DNA of 64,000 nt from Marinobacter xestospongiae (GCF_023156385.1 NZ_JAKZAK010000001.1:186001-250000), one strand, 5' to 3'; numbered from the stretch's first letter, positions 26,935-37,157 are shown. Made by a program: numbers and translations. The notes: generated from the sequence alone by a model not told the origin.

Positions 26935-27486
26935 TCAGCCTGTCAGGGCCGGGGTCCGGGTTGGCAGCAGTTGCCACTCCAGGCTGTCCAGCAGGTTCTT
27001 CAGGCCCAGGCCCAGCTCGGTGTCGCCCTCGATCACCAGGCGACGCTGGAAGAACAGTTGATCCGGGTCCTGCTGCCGTTCCGCCAGGGTGCGAAAGGCG
27101 GCCAGGGTGCCACGAATGGTGGCTTCGCCGGGGCCGTCCACCACCCGGAGCCGGCCACACCAGAACCCCAGGGTGACGCCGGGCTGACCGCCGTGGCACT
27201 CCAGCCGGATACGGCGGCCCTCGAACTCGTCAAACTCGCCGCCGCTGATGGCCTCGGCAAACACCCGGTTCAGCGGGGCCTCCAGCAGCAGCTGTTTCAG
27301 TGGTACCGGCACGCGGCGGTCCAGCGCCGCCAGCCAGGGCGCCGGCGACGGTGCATAGGCTTTCAGCACGCCGGTCAGCTGATGCCTCAGCGACGTGGGT
27401 GCTGCGGCGTGGTCGGCATGGCTGCGGGCATGACCCGGCAAGGATGGCAGGGCGCGGACAAGCTGGCGGGGGTGGGGCAGGGACAT
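26935..27486 (-). CDS. ubiT: ubiquinone anaerobic biosynthesis accessory factor UbiT (SCP2 domain)
   Basis: This predicts 183 residues (E. coli UbiT 174). The SCP2 lipid-binding fold is recognisable from RVPVPLKQLLLEAPLNRVFAEAI and GEFDEFEGRRIRLECH (residues about 60-105), then VTLGFWCGRLRV and the final FQRRLVIEGDTELGLGLKNLLDSL. UbiT binds hydrophobic ubiquinone intermediates and is needed only for the oxygen-independent pathway. GGAGG lies 4 bp before the ATG. An FNR-type half-conserved box sits 58 bp upstream. Orientation is convergent to ubiUV. Confidence 0.92.
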   Translation of the reverse strand: MSLPHPRQLVRALPSLPGHARSHADHAAAPTSLRHQLTGVLKAYAPSPAPWLAALDRRVPVPLKQLLLEAPLNRVFAEAISGGEFDEFEGRRIRLECHGGQPGVTLGFWCGRLRVVDGPGEATIRGTLAAFRTLAERQQDPDQLFFQRRLVIEGDTELGLGLKNLLDSLEWQLLPTRTPALTG

Positions 27487-27543
27487 GTGACCTCCAGAAC
27501 GGTAGCGATCCCGCCAGCCTATCGAAACCGGTGCCCGGGCGAC

Positions 27544-27557
27544 TTGATATAAGCCAA
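27544..27557. promoter_or_regulatory. FNR/ANR-type box before ubiT
   Basis: TTGATATAAGCCAA keeps the whole left half-site and three of five bases of the right half. It lies 58 bp upstream of the ubiT ATG. Anaerobic induction of ubiT fits its pathway. Confidence 0.5.
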
Positions 27558-27610
27558 CGCCCGCCAGATCAGAGGCAAGCAGTAGGCTAAGGCATTAGCC
27601 CGACGGGACA

Positions 27611-28270
27611 CTAACGGTGCAACCCTTCTTCCACCGCCCACACCGCCACTTCCACCCGCGATCTCAGTTTGAGCTTCTTCAGCAGGTGTTTGACGTGGAC
27701 CTTGACGGTGCCATCGCTGATGTTGAGCTTGCGGCCGATCATCTTGTTGGACAGGCCTTCGGCGATCAGTTTGAGGATGTCCTTCTCCCGCGGGGTGAGA
27801 CTGGCGTAATCGGCCCGCTCGGTTTCCGGCTTCTGTGACCTCAGCGCCTCTGCCAGCAGGGCGGTCAGACGGTCGCTGATCGCCATCCGCCCCAGCGCGG
27901 CCTGGCGCAGTTGGGGTACCAGGTCGTCCGGCTCCATATCCTTGAGCAGGTAGCCGTCAGCACCGGCCCGCAAGGCCGCCACCACATCGTCCTCGTGGTC
28001 GGAAACGGTGAAGATGATGATGCGGGAGCCGATCTCATCGGCACGCAGCGCCTTGAGGGTATCGATGCCGTTCATCTCCGGCATGTTCAGGTCCAGCAGG
28101 ATCAGGTCGGGTTCGATGTCCCGGGCCAGGGCAATGCCGTCGCGGGCGTTGCTGGCTTCGGCCACCACCTCCATGTCGTCTTCAAGTTCGACCAGTTGCT
28201 TGATGCCCTGGCGCAGCAGGGGATGGTCATCGATCAGCAGAATGCTGGCGGGTGCGTCCGTATCCGGCAT
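27611..28270 (-). CDS. narL: nitrate/nitrite response regulator NarL
   Basis: This predicts 219 residues from the ATG at 28270 (GGAG upstream); a TTG two codons earlier is possible. The receiver domain has the acidic pocket LLIDDHP and phospho-acceptor D60 ([13 protein letters not shown]). A LuxR-type helix-turn-helix lies at the C-terminus ([21 protein letters not shown]). It is phosphorylated by NarX when nitrate is present and then binds NarL heptamers upstream of nar genes. It is encoded 16 bp after narX, so the two form an operon. Candidate NarL heptamers are seen before narK, narG, dnr and narK1. Confidence 0.95.
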   Translation of the reverse strand: MPDTDAPASILLIDDHPLLRQGIKQLVELEDDMEVVAEASNARDGIALARDIEPDLILLDLNMPEMNGIDTLKALRADEIGSRIIIFTVSDHEDDVVAALRAGADGYLLKDMEPDDLVPQLRQAALGRMAISDRLTALLAEALRSQKPETERADYASLTPREKDILKLIAEGLSNKMIGRKLNISDGTVKVHVKHLLKKLKLRSRVEVAVWAVEEGLHR

Positions 28271-28286
28271 GGGCAAAAGTCTCCAG

Positions 28287-30146
28287 TCAGGCTTCGGTGG
28301 TGGATGGTTGGGTTGGAATCAGGTGTCGGCTCTTGGGGATAAACGCCAGGGTGACGTCCACGCCACCTTCCGGGCGGTTGTTGACCGCGAGCCGGCCGCC
28401 CAGGGTTCGGGCCCGGTCCTGCATGATGATCAGGCCGTAGTGCTGGGGCGGCTGATCGCCGTCGGGGAGCCCGACGCCGTTGTCACTCACCCGGACCTTG
28501 ACGGTCGGCGTGTCGAAGGCAATGGTGACCTCAACCTCGGTGGCCCGGGCGTGCTTGACGGCATTGGCCAGCGCCTCCCGGACCACCTGCAGCACATGGA
28601 TTTCTTCGTTGGCAGACAGGGTCTGGGGCGGCAGCCGGAAATCCAGGCTGACGCTGTAGTCGAGCCGTTCGCTGAACTCGTTCACGGTCTCCCGCAGGGC
28701 GCTGCCGAGGTCTGGCGTATCGAGTTTCAGGCGGAAGGTGGTGAGCAGTTCCCGCAATTGTCGGTAGGCGCTGTTCAGGCCGGTACTGAGCTCTTCCAGG
28801 ATGTCTTCGTGCAGCTGCTCGTTGTTCGGGTCGAGTCCCACCCGGCGCAACCGGGCCACCTGCATTTTCAGGTAGGACAGGGACTGGGCCAGGGAGTCGT
28901 GCAGTTCCCGGGCGATCACCGCCCGCTCTTCCGCCAGGGTCAGTTGCTGCTGCTCGGTGATCTGGTTCTGCAGGAAGATGGCGGTGGCGAGCTGGTCGCT
29001 GAGGGTTTCCAGCAGGCGACGGGCGGTGGAGGGCAGGCCCTGATCGCGGCGGTACCACACCTCCAGGGTGCCTAGCAGGCTGGAGGCGGTACGGATCGGC
29101 AGCAGCAGGCGCTGGCCGTCCTCGCTGGGGGGCAGCGCCTCGTAGGCTTCGGGGGTGACCAGACAGGCGGTGCAGTGGTGATCGCGGCAGTAATAGGGCC
29201 GGTCGACGCTGGCGGTGGTCACCGCTTCCACCATCTCGGCGGCATGGCGGTCGTGCAGGTAGAGCCGGATCGGGCCGATGTTGAGCAGTTCTTCCAGTTG
29301 CTGCAGCAGGGGAATCGAGCCGCCGCACAGGTCGCGGTTGGCAAACAGTGAACGGCTGGCCCGGTGCAGCAGTTCCAGGGCAGCGTGGCTTTTCTCCAGC
29401 TCGCGGGTTTTCTCCCAGGCTTCCGATTCCAGTTGCCGGTAGCTCTTGGCGAGGGCGCTGGTCATCTGGTCGAGGGCGCCGCCGAGCTGGCTCAGCTCAT
29501 CCCGGCCGGGCAGGTTGGCGCGCTGGTCGAAGTCCTTGCGGCCCACGGCCTGGGCGATTTCCAGCAGCCGCCCCAGGGGCCGCAGCACCCGTGCCTTGAT
29601 GTCGAACACCATCAGTACGATTACCAGCGCGGCGAAAATCAGGCTGATGGTCTGCACCAGGTTCATCAGCCGCACCCGGGCTTCGGTGCGGGCCTCCAGC
29701 ATGGCCACCAGGCTGTCAATCTTGTGAACCAGCCGATCGATGCGCTCCCGCAGTTCGGTGGCGGTGCTGGCGGTGGGGCGGTCACGAAACAGCGGGCGGA
29801 TCTGCTGCTGCCAGAGCTCGGTGACCTGCTGGTGCTGGCGGGCCAGGTCATGGTCCACCGCCGACGGCAGGGCATTGATCAGGCCGGGATGTTCCAGGCG
29901 CTGGCTGAAGTTCTCCAGCCGTTGCAGTCGCTCGTTTTCAGTCAGCCCGCCGGGGCCGGAGACCTGCAGCCAGTCGCTCAGCAGCACGAAGCTCTGCATC
30001 CGCAGCGACCCCGCAAGGTTGATGGCGGTGGCGCTGCCCTGGATGCTGGCGGAAATGGCCATGGAAATGGCGATGTTCATCAGGGCAACGATGCTGATGG
30101 CAGCGACAACAGCGCCGAGACGGTGCACCAGGGAGTTGTTCAGCAT
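28287..30146 (-). CDS. narX: nitrate/nitrite sensor histidine kinase NarX
   Basis: This predicts 619 residues. A first membrane helix (about 10-32) leads to the periplasmic P-box at 41-56 ([16 protein letters not shown]), which binds nitrate. A second helix lies at about 163-182, followed by HAMP and a central module with C274, C320, C325 and C328, the cysteine cluster typical of NarX. The HisKA_3 H-box has H416 ([11 protein letters not shown]), and the ATPase domain has NAVKHA and DNGVGLP. It reports nitrate to NarL. It is transcribed divergently from the narK-narGHJI block across a 274-bp intergenic region. Confidence 0.95.
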   Translation of the reverse strand: MLNNSLVHRLGAVVAAISIVALMNIAISMAISASIQGSATAINLAGSLRMQSFVLLSDWLQVSGPGGLTENERLQRLENFSQRLEHPGLINALPSAVDHDLARQHQQVTELWQQQIRPLFRDRPTASTATELRERIDRLVHKIDSLVAMLEARTEARVRLMNLVQTISLIFAALVIVLMVFDIKARVLRPLGRLLEIAQAVGRKDFDQRANLPGRDELSQLGGALDQMTSALAKSYRQLESEAWEKTRELEKSHAALELLHRASRSLFANRDLCGGSIPLLQQLEELLNIGPIRLYLHDRHAAEMVEAVTTASVDRPYYCRDHHCTACLVTPEAYEALPPSEDGQRLLLPIRTASSLLGTLEVWYRRDQGLPSTARRLLETLSDQLATAIFLQNQITEQQQLTLAEERAVIARELHDSLAQSLSYLKMQVARLRRVGLDPNNEQLHEDILEELSTGLNSAYRQLRELLTTFRLKLDTPDLGSALRETVNEFSERLDYSVSLDFRLPPQTLSANEEIHVLQVVREALANAVKHARATEVEVTIAFDTPTVKVRVSDNGVGLPDGDQPPQHYGLIIMQDRARTLGGRLAVNNRPEGGVDVTLAFIPKSRHLIPTQPSTTEA

Positions 30147-30267
30147 AGGTCAGTGTGGCCGTATCCGGAGGGCTGTATTCGTTGATTCTAACCCAGCAAG
30201 GGTAGCCCAAACACCGCGGGCTGTCGCAGTTTTTGAACCCCGGGCCATCGCTTTTTCATGGCAATAA

Positions 30268-30294
30268 CCCTTTGGAGATAGAGGCTTACCCCGG
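30268..30294. promoter_or_regulatory. NarL-like site in the narX-narK intergenic region
   Basis: The decamer CCCTTTGGAG (30268-30277) is also found before narG and before narK1. It is followed by TACCCCG (30287-30293), a NarL-heptamer-like word. The 274-bp gap between the divergent narX and narK-like genes holds no open frame of interest, and no good FNR box was found in it. Confidence 0.5.
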
Positions 30295-30420
30295 ATGGCG
30301 TTGCCTCCAATGCGTCTTTGACCGTCGACACTGGCGACACTCACACTGATGGGGCACGGTGGTGGCCCCGGATGGCTCATGCCGCTGCAGTCCATTGCCA
30401 CAGAGCCAGACGGGGGAAGC

Positions 30421-31689
30421 ATGCGCGGGCACCGACCCAGCCAATCGGTTGACCAGACCTCGCTGATGGTTGCGTTGCCGCTGACCCTGGCGGCGTTTTT
30501 CGTGGCCTTTGCCTGCTGGACCCTGTTCGCGGTGCTGGGGGTGCAGTTACGCCACCAGTTCGCCCTCAGTCATCTGGAGTTTGCTTTGCTGCTGGCGATG
30601 CCGATGCTGTCTGGCGGTCTGGTGGCGTTCCCGCTGGGGGTGGCCACCCAGCGCTTCGGCGGTCGCCGGGTGATCCTGGCTTGTCTGCTGGCGTTGATGG
30701 CGGCACTGCTGTTGCTGTCGTCGGTGCACAGCTACACCGGTTTTCTGGTCGCGGGTCTGGGCTTGGGCGCGGCCGGTGGCCTGTTCAGTGCCGGCCTGCA
30801 GTACCTGGTGACCTACCTGCCGCCCTCGCGGGCCGGCCTGGTGCTGGGGGTATTCGGCGTCGGTGTCAGCGGTGCCGGCTTTTCCTACCTGATCGTGCCG
30901 GTGGTGGAGCGTGCCTACAGCTGGCAGCTGGCGCCTCTGGCCTATGTGCTGGTACTGGTGGTCATCGCGCTGTTGCTGCTGGTGCTCACCGATCCCGAAC
31001 CCACCGACCGTAGCCAGCGCCCGCTGGTGTCGCTGGGGGTATCGCTGCGGTTCCTGGCGCGATCGCGGGTCTGGCGGCTGTGTCTGTATTTCAGTTTTCT
31101 GTTCGGTGGCCTGGTGGGCCTGGGCCTGTGGTTGCCGGATTACCTGTCGACGCAATTCCAGCTGTCCCTGGAGGACGGCGCCCGCTGGTCATTGCTGTTT
31201 GCGCTGCCGGTGGTGCTGGCCCAGATCGCCGGTGGCATCGGTGCCGATCGTTTTGGTGCGGTCACCCTGCTGCGGCTGGTGCTGTTGCTGTGCCTGGTGC
31301 CGCTGTTCCTGCTGTCCTATCCCGACACCGACCTGGCCATCGTCGGTATCGAGCGGACGATCCTGCTGTCGATCCAGCCCTCGCTGGACTGGGTGGTGGT
31401 CGGCCTGGTGCTGCTCAGCTTTACCATGGGGCTGGGGCTGGGGGCGCTGTTGCGGCTGTTGTTTGACGAATACCCCCGCCATCTCGGGGTGGTAGGCGGC
31501 CTTATGCTGGCCGCGGCCTGCTCCACGGCCTTTCTGTTGCCGCTGATGTTTGGTCTGGCGGTGGCCTGGGTGGGGGTGGCCAGTGCGGTGTTCATGTTGC
31601 TGTTCATCTTTGGCCTGTGCACCTGGGTGGTGCTGGAGTGGGCCAGTCGCTCCGACCGGTGTATGGGGCCCCTACCCCCAACGGGTTAG
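30421..31689 (+). CDS. NarK-like nitrate/nitrite transporter, divergent
   Basis: This predicts 422 residues and 12 membrane helices (MFS, NNP family). The ATG at 30421 was preferred because family similarity begins right after it. It follows the NarK1 pattern (FACWTLFAVLGVQLRHQF near the N-terminus, GVATQRFGGRRVI loop). The first nitrate-signature region reads GLGAAGGLFSAGLQYL instead of the Gly-rich form with Ser/Ala found in the second NarK1 in this window. It sits directly before narGHJI and divergent from narXL, the classic position of narK. Nitrate or nitrite transport is therefore expected. Substrate details are open because the signature is changed. Confidence 0.75.
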   Translation: MRGHRPSQSVDQTSLMVALPLTLAAFFVAFACWTLFAVLGVQLRHQFALSHLEFALLLAMPMLSGGLVAFPLGVATQRFGGRRVILACLLALMAALLLLSSVHSYTGFLVAGLGLGAAGGLFSAGLQYLVTYLPPSRAGLVLGVFGVGVSGAGFSYLIVPVVERAYSWQLAPLAYVLVLVVIALLLLVLTDPEPTDRSQRPLVSLGVSLRFLARSRVWRLCLYFSFLFGGLVGLGLWLPDYLSTQFQLSLEDGARWSLLFALPVVLAQIAGGIGADRFGAVTLLRLVLLLCLVPLFLLSYPDTDLAIVGIERTILLSIQPSLDWVVVGLVLLSFTMGLGLGALLRLLFDEYPRHLGVVGGLMLAAACSTAFLLPLMFGLAVAWVGVASAVFMLLFIFGLCTWVVLEWASRSDRCMGPLPPTG

Positions 31690-31778
31690 CCACCGGGTCT
31701 CTCGGGGTAACCACGCAGATTTCAGGGTTTTTCTTCCTCACAATGATTCCAAACGATACCGGGGCAGGCCCTTTGGAG
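31673..31778. promoter_or_regulatory. NarL-like elements in the narG leader
   Basis: TACCCCC (31673-31679) overlaps the end of the narK-like gene, CGGGGTA (31703-31709) is its inverted relative, and CCCTTTGGAG (31769-31778) repeats the decamer found before narK and narK1. No FNR-type box is seen here, so narGHJI may also be read from the narK promoter. Confidence 0.5.
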
Positions 31779-31822
31779 CGCCGGTTTCCGGGCGTCTGCC
31801 CCCCTGTGTCTGGAGAGAGACC

Positions 31823-34800
31823 ATGAGTCACTTGATCGATAAACTGAACTACTTCAGGAAGAAGCGGGAACCCTTCGCCAACGGTCACGGCGAGACCCAC
31901 GCCGTCAGTCGTGACTGGGAAGACGGCTACCGCCAGCGCTGGCAGCACGACAAGATCGTGCGCTCCACCCATGGGGTGAACTGCACCGGTTCCTGCAGCT
32001 GGAAGATCTACGTCAAGAACGGCCTGGTGACCTGGGAAACCCAGCAGACCGACTACCCCCGTACCCGCCCCGACCTGCCCAACCACGAGCCCCGTGGCTG
32101 CCCCCGGGGCGCCAGCTACTCCTGGTACATGTACAGCGCCAACCGGCTGAAATACCCGCTGGCCCGCAAGCACCTGCTCAAGCTGTGGCGGGCGGCCAAG
32201 GCCCAGTACCCGGACCCGGTACAGGCCTGGGCGTCGATCGTCGAAGACCCCAGGAAGAGCACCGAGTACAAGACCCGCCGGGGCATGGGCGGTTTTGTCC
32301 GTTCCAGCTGGGATGAACTCAACGAGCTGATTGGCGCCTCCAACGTCTACACCGCCAAGAAGTACGGCCCGGACCGGGTCATCGGCTTCTCGCCGATCCC
32401 TGCCATGTCCATGGTGTCCTACGCCGCCGGCAGCCGCTACCTGTCGATGATCGGCGGTGTCTGCATGAGCTTCTACGACTGGTACTGCGACCTGCCGCCG
32501 GCCTCGCCCCAGACTTGGGGTGAGCAGACCGACGTGCCGGAATCCGCCGACTGGTACAACTCCGGCTACATCATCGCCTGGGGTTCCAACGTGCCCCAGA
32601 CCCGGACTCCGGACGCCCACTTCTTCACCGAGGTGCGCTACAAGGGCACCAAGACCGTGGCCATTACGCCGGATTACGCCGAGGTCTCCAAGCTCTCCGA
32701 CGAATGGCTCAACCCCAAGCAGGGCACCGACGCGGCCCTGGGCATGGCCATGGGCCACGTGATCCTGAAAGAGTTCCACATCGACAACCCAAGCCCGTAC
32801 TTCACCGACTACGTCCGTCGCTACACCGACATGCCGTACCTGGTGATGCTGGACAAGGCCGAGGACGGCCGCTACGTGCCGGGCCGGTTCCTGCGGGCAA
32901 GCGACCTGGTGGATGGACTGGGGGAAGAGAACAACCCCGAGTGGAAGACCATCGCCATCGACGAGGACAGCAACGAGCTGACCGCCCCCAACGGCTCCAT
33001 CGGTTTCCGCTGGGGCGAGAAGGGCAAGTGGAACCTGAAGCAGAGCCAGGGTGCCGGACAGAACAACACCAAACTCAAGTTGTCGCTGGTGGAAGGGCAC
33101 GACGAGGTGGTGGACGTGGCGTTCCCGTACTTCGGCGGCATCGAGCACGATCACTACAACCACGTCGAAGTCAGCGACACCCTGACCCACAAGCTGGGCA
33201 GCCGCAAGGTCACCCTGGCCAATGGCGAGCAGGCACAGGTGGTCACGGTGTTTGACCTGATGGTGGCCAACTACGGCATCAACCGTGGCCTCGGTGATGA
33301 CGATGGTGCTACTGCCTACGATCAGGTCAAGCCCTACACCCCGGCCTGGCAGGAACAGATCACTGGCGTACCGGCAGAGAAAGTCATCCGCATCGCCCGT
33401 GAGTTTGCCGACAACGCCGACAAGACCCGGGGTAAGTCCATGGTCATTGTGGGAGCCGGGATGAACCACTGGTACCACATGGACATGAACTACCGTGGCC
33501 TGATCAACATGCTGATCCTCTGCGGCTGCATCGGCCAGAGCGGCGGTGGTTGGTCCCACTATGTCGGCCAGGAGAAACTGCGGCCGCAGACCGGTTGGCA
33601 GCCGCTGGCATTCGCCCTCGATTGGCAGCGCCCACCCCGGCACATGAACTCCACCTCGTTCTTCTACGCCCACTCCGGTCAGTGGCGTTACGAGAAAGTG
33701 GGTGTGGATGAGATCCTGTCGCCGCTGGCGGACAAGGACAAATTCTCCGGTAGTCTGATCGACTACAACGTTCGCGCCGAGCGCATGGGCTGGTTGCCGT
33801 CGGCGCCGCAGCTCAACCGCAACCCGCTGACCATCGCCGCCGAGGCAGAGAAGGCGGGCATGGAAGTGGCGGACTACGTCGCCCAGTCCCTCAAGGACGG
33901 CAGCCTGGCTTTCGCCGCCGAGGACCCGGACGCGGAGCAGAACCATCCCCGCAACCTGTTTGTCTGGCGCTCCAACCTGCTGGGTTCCTCCGGCAAGGGC
34001 CACGAGTACATGCTCAAGTACCTGCTGGGTACCACCAACGGCCTGCAGGGCAAAGACCTGGGCGAGGAAGGTGGCGCCAAGCCACAGGAAGTCAAATGGC
34101 ACGACGAGGCCCAGCAGGGCAAGCTCGACCTGCTGGTGACCCTGGACTTCCGCATGTCCACCACCTGTCTGTACTCCGACATCGTGCTGCCGACGGCCAC
34201 CTGGTACGAGAAGAACGACCTCAATACCTCGGACATGCACCCGTTCATTCACCCGCTGACTGCGGCCACCGACCCGGCCTGGGAAGCCCGCAGTGATTGG
34301 GAGATCTACAAGGGCATCGCCAAGGCCTTCTCCCAGGCCGCCGAAGGCCACCTGGGGGTAGAAAAGGACGTGGTGACCCTGCCGCTGCTTCACGACGCGC
34401 CGGCGGAACTGGGCCAGCCGTTCGACGTGAAAGATTGGAAAAAGGGCGAGTGCGAACTGATCCCCGGCAAGACCGCGCCCAACTTCATCACCGTGGAGCG
34501 GGACTACCCCAACACCTACGCCCGTTTCACCTCCCTCGGCCCGCTGATGGAGAAACTGGGCAACGGCGGCAAGGGCATCAACTGGAACACCCAGAAGGAA
34601 GTGGATTTCCTGCGGGATCTCAACCACCGCCACAGCGAGGGGGCCAATGCTGGCCTGGCGAAGATCGAAACCGCCATCGATGCCGCCGAGGTGATCCTGT
34701 CGCTGGCGCCGGAAACCAACGGCCAGGTGGCGGTGAAAGCCTGGAAGGCGCTGTCGGAGATGACCGGTCTGGATCACACCCACCTGGCCACCAACAAGGA

Positions 34801-35572
34801 AGAGGAAAAGATCCGCTTCCGCGACATCGTGGCCCAGCCGCGCAAGATCATCTCCAGCCCGACCTGGTCTGGCCTGGAAGACGAGCATGTGTCCTACAAC
34901 GCCGGTTACACCAACGTCCACGAGCTGATCCCCTGGCGCACCCTCACCGGCCGTCAGCAGTTCTACCAGGACCACGAGTGGATGCGGGCCTTCGGTGAGA
35001 GCCTGCTGGTGTACCGCCCGCCCATCAACACCAAGGCGGCGGCACCGATGATCGGCAAGAAATCCAACGGCAACCCGGAGAAGGCGCTGAACTGGATTAC
35101 CCCGCACCAGAAGTGGGGCATCCACAGCACCTACAGCGACAACCTGCTGATGCTGACCCTGTCCCGCGGTGGCCCCATCGTCTGGCTCAGCGAGGACGAC
35201 GCCAAAGACATCGGCGTAGAAGACAACGACTGGATCGAGCTGTTCAACAGCAACGGTGCCATTGCGGCACGGGCAGTGGTGAGCCAGCGGGTAATGCCGG
35301 GCATGGCGATGATGTACCACGCCCAGGAACGGATTGTGAATGTACCTGGCTCCGAGGTGACCGGCACCCGCGGCGGCATCCACAACTCGGTGACCCGGGT
35401 GTGCCCGAAACCGACCCACATGATCGGTGGCTACGCCCAGTACTCCTACGGTTTCAATTACTACGGCACCGTCGGCTCCAACCGTGACGAGTTCGTGGTG
35501 GTGCGCAAGATGCACCGGGTGGACTGGCTCGATGGCGAAGGCAACGACGATGTACAGGAGGCAGTGAAATGA
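31823..35572 (+). CDS. narG: respiratory nitrate reductase, alpha subunit
   Basis: This predicts 1249 residues (E. coli 1247). The ATG at 31823 follows GGAGAGAG; upstream codons overlap the intergenic leader. The FS0 cluster ligands are H50, C54, C58 and C93, each one position from E. coli. The aspartate that ligates molybdenum lies in SFYDWYCDLPPASPQTWGEQ. It reduces nitrate to nitrite at the bis-MGD cofactor on the cytoplasmic side of the inner membrane, taking electrons through NarH and NarI from quinol. No Tat twin-arginine signal is present, consistent with the membrane-bound Nar type. narH overlaps it by four bases (ATGA). Confidence 0.98.
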   Translation: MSHLIDKLNYFRKKREPFANGHGETHAVSRDWEDGYRQRWQHDKIVRSTHGVNCTGSCSWKIYVKNGLVTWETQQTDYPRTRPDLPNHEPRGCPRGASYSWYMYSANRLKYPLARKHLLKLWRAAKAQYPDPVQAWASIVEDPRKSTEYKTRRGMGGFVRSSWDELNELIGASNVYTAKKYGPDRVIGFSPIPAMSMVSYAAGSRYLSMIGGVCMSFYDWYCDLPPASPQTWGEQTDVPESADWYNSGYIIAWGSNVPQTRTPDAHFFTEVRYKGTKTVAITPDYAEVSKLSDEWLNPKQGTDAALGMAMGHVILKEFHIDNPSPYFTDYVRRYTDMPYLVMLDKAEDGRYVPGRFLRASDLVDGLGEENNPEWKTIAIDEDSNELTAPNGSIGFRWGEKGKWNLKQSQGAGQNNTKLKLSLVEGHDEVVDVAFPYFGGIEHDHYNHVEVSDTLTHKLGSRKVTLANGEQAQVVTVFDLMVANYGINRGLGDDDGATAYDQVKPYTPAWQEQITGVPAEKVIRIAREFADNADKTRGKSMVIVGAGMNHWYHMDMNYRGLINMLILCGCIGQSGGGWSHYVGQEKLRPQTGWQPLAFALDWQRPPRHMNSTSFFYAHSGQWRYEKVGVDEILSPLADKDKFSGSLIDYNVRAERMGWLPSAPQLNRNPLTIAAEAEKAGMEVADYVAQSLKDGSLAFAAEDPDAEQNHPRNLFVWRSNLLGSSGKGHEYMLKYLLGTTNGLQGKDLGEEGGAKPQEVKWHDEAQQGKLDLLVTLDFRMSTTCLYSDIVLPTATWYEKNDLNTSDMHPFIHPLTAATDPAWEARSDWEIYKGIAKAFSQAAEGHLGVEKDVVTLPLLHDAPAELGQPFDVKDWKKGECELIPGKTAPNFITVERDYPNTYARFTSLGPLMEKLGNGGKGINWNTQKEVDFLRDLNHRHSEGANAGLAKIETAIDAAEVILSLAPETNGQVAVKAWKALSEMTGLDHTHLATNKEEEKIRFRDIVAQPRKIISSPTWSGLEDEHVSYNAGYTNVHELIPWRTLTGRQQFYQDHEWMRAFGESLLVYRPPINTKAAAPMIGKKSNGNPEKALNWITPHQKWGIHSTYSDNLLMLTLSRGGPIVWLSEDDAKDIGVEDNDWIELFNSNGAIAARAVVSQRVMPGMAMMYHAQERIVNVPGSEVTGTRGGIHNSVTRVCPKPTHMIGGYAQYSYGFNYYGTVGSNRDEFVVVRKMHRVDWLDGEGNDDVQEAVK

Positions 35573-37146
35573 AAATCCGTTCGCAAGTCGGCATGGTGCT
35601 GAACCTGGACAAGTGCATCGGTTGTCACACCTGTTCGGTGACCTGCAAGAACGTCTGGACCAGCCGTGAAGGCATGGAGTACGCCTGGTTCAACAACGTC
35701 GAAACCAAGCCCGGTGTTGGCTACCCCAAAGAGTGGGAGAACCAGGACAAATGGAAAGGCGGCTGGCTGCGCGACAGCGCCGGTCGAATCAAACCCCGCA
35801 TCGGTGGCAAGTTCCGGGTGCTGGCAAATATCTTCGCCAACCCGGACCTGCCCCAGATCGACGACTACTACGAGCCGTTCGATTTCGACTACCAGCATCT
35901 GCACACCGCCGGCGACAGCAAGCATCAACCAGTCGCCCGGCCCCGTTCGCTGATCTCCGGCGAGCGCATGAAGAAGGTGGAGTGGGGGCCCAATTGGGAG
36001 GAAATCCTCGGCACCGAATTCGCCAAGCGCCGCAAGGACAAGAACTTTGACCAGGTGCAGGCGGACATCTACGGCCAGTTTGAAAACACCTTCATGATGT
36101 ACCTGCCGCGGCTGTGCGAGCACTGCCTCAACCCGGCCTGTGTTGCCAGTTGCCCCAGCGGCGCCATCTACAAACGGGAAGAAGATGGCATCGTGCTGAT
36201 CGACCAGGACAAGTGCCGGGGCTGGCGGATGTGTGTGTCTGGCTGCCCGTACAAGAAGATCTACTTCAACTGGAAAACCGGCAAGTCCGAGAAGTGCATC
36301 TTCTGCTACCCGCGCATCGAAGCCGGCATGCCCACGGTGTGCTCTGAGACTTGTGTTGGCCGCATCCGCTACCTGGGTGTACTGCTCTACGACGCCGACC
36401 GCATTGAAGAAGTGGCCAGCGCGCCAGGGGAGCAGGAACTGTACGAGAAGCAGCTGGAGATCTTCCTCGACCCGTTCGATCCCAAGGTGATCGAGCAGGC
36501 GCGGAAAGACGGCGTGCCGATGAACGTCATCGAAGCCGCCCAGCAGAGCCCGGTGTACAAGATGGCGGTGGACTGGAAGCTGGCGCTGCCACTGCATCCG
36601 GAGTATCGCACCCTGCCCATGGTCTGGTATGTGCCGCCGCTGTCGCCAATCCAATCCGCGGCGGAAGCCGGCAAGGTGGCGTTTGACGGCGTGCTGCCGA
36701 AGATCGAGAGCCTGCGGATTCCGGTCAAATACCTCGCCAACCTGCTTACCGCCGGTGACGAAAAGCCGGTGGTGACCGCGCTGAAACGTCTTCTCGCCAT
36801 GCGGCTGTACAAGCGGGCGGAAACCGTGGAAGGCCGGGAAGACCTGCGGGCACTGGAGGAGACCGGTCTGAGCAAGGCCCAGGCTGACGAGATGTACCGC
36901 TACCTGGCAATTGCCAACTACGAGGACCGTTTTGTCATACCCACCAGCCACCGCGAACTGGCGAAAGAGGCGTTCCCGGATGCCTCGGCGTACGGCGAGC
37001 GCAATGGCTGCGGCTTCAGCTTTGGCAATGGCTGCCACGGTGGTGACAGTGAGTTCAGCCTGTTCGGCGGTCGCAAGCAGACCACCACCATGGTGGAGCA
37101 GCTGACCACGGTGAAGCAGGTTGACCCACGGCAACTGCAGGATTGA
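35569..37146 (+). CDS. narH: respiratory nitrate reductase, beta subunit
   Basis: This predicts 525 residues. Cysteine groups for four iron-sulphur clusters are present: C16-x2-C19-x2-C22-x3-C26 (CIGCHTCSVTCK), CEHCLNPACVASCP, CRGWRMCVSGCP and CIFCYPRIEAG with CSETC. In the third, Trp replaces a Cys, as in E. coli NarH, which gives a [3Fe-4S] cluster. It conducts electrons from the NarI haems to NarG. It is translationally coupled to narG (4-bp overlap) and followed by narJ after 11 bp. Confidence 0.98.
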   Translation: MKIRSQVGMVLNLDKCIGCHTCSVTCKNVWTSREGMEYAWFNNVETKPGVGYPKEWENQDKWKGGWLRDSAGRIKPRIGGKFRVLANIFANPDLPQIDDYYEPFDFDYQHLHTAGDSKHQPVARPRSLISGERMKKVEWGPNWEEILGTEFAKRRKDKNFDQVQADIYGQFENTFMMYLPRLCEHCLNPACVASCPSGAIYKREEDGIVLIDQDKCRGWRMCVSGCPYKKIYFNWKTGKSEKCIFCYPRIEAGMPTVCSETCVGRIRYLGVLLYDADRIEEVASAPGEQELYEKQLEIFLDPFDPKVIEQARKDGVPMNVIEAAQQSPVYKMAVDWKLALPLHPEYRTLPMVWYVPPLSPIQSAAEAGKVAFDGVLPKIESLRIPVKYLANLLTAGDEKPVVTALKRLLAMRLYKRAETVEGREDLRALEETGLSKAQADEMYRYLAIANYEDRFVIPTSHRELAKEAFPDASAYGERNGCGFSFGNGCHGGDSEFSLFGGRKQTTTMVEQLTTVKQVDPRQLQD

Positions 37147-37157
37147 GGAGACCGACC

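Noticed and set aside
30181..30194. TTGATTCTAACCCA as an FNR-type box for narX or narK
   Set aside because: The left half is good, but the right half differs at two of five bases and there is no symmetry; not listed as a site.
31604..35515. 1303-codon open frame on the minus strand opposite narG
   Set aside because: It is an antisense shadow of a high-GC gene; narG on the plus strand has complete family similarity and catalytic residues.
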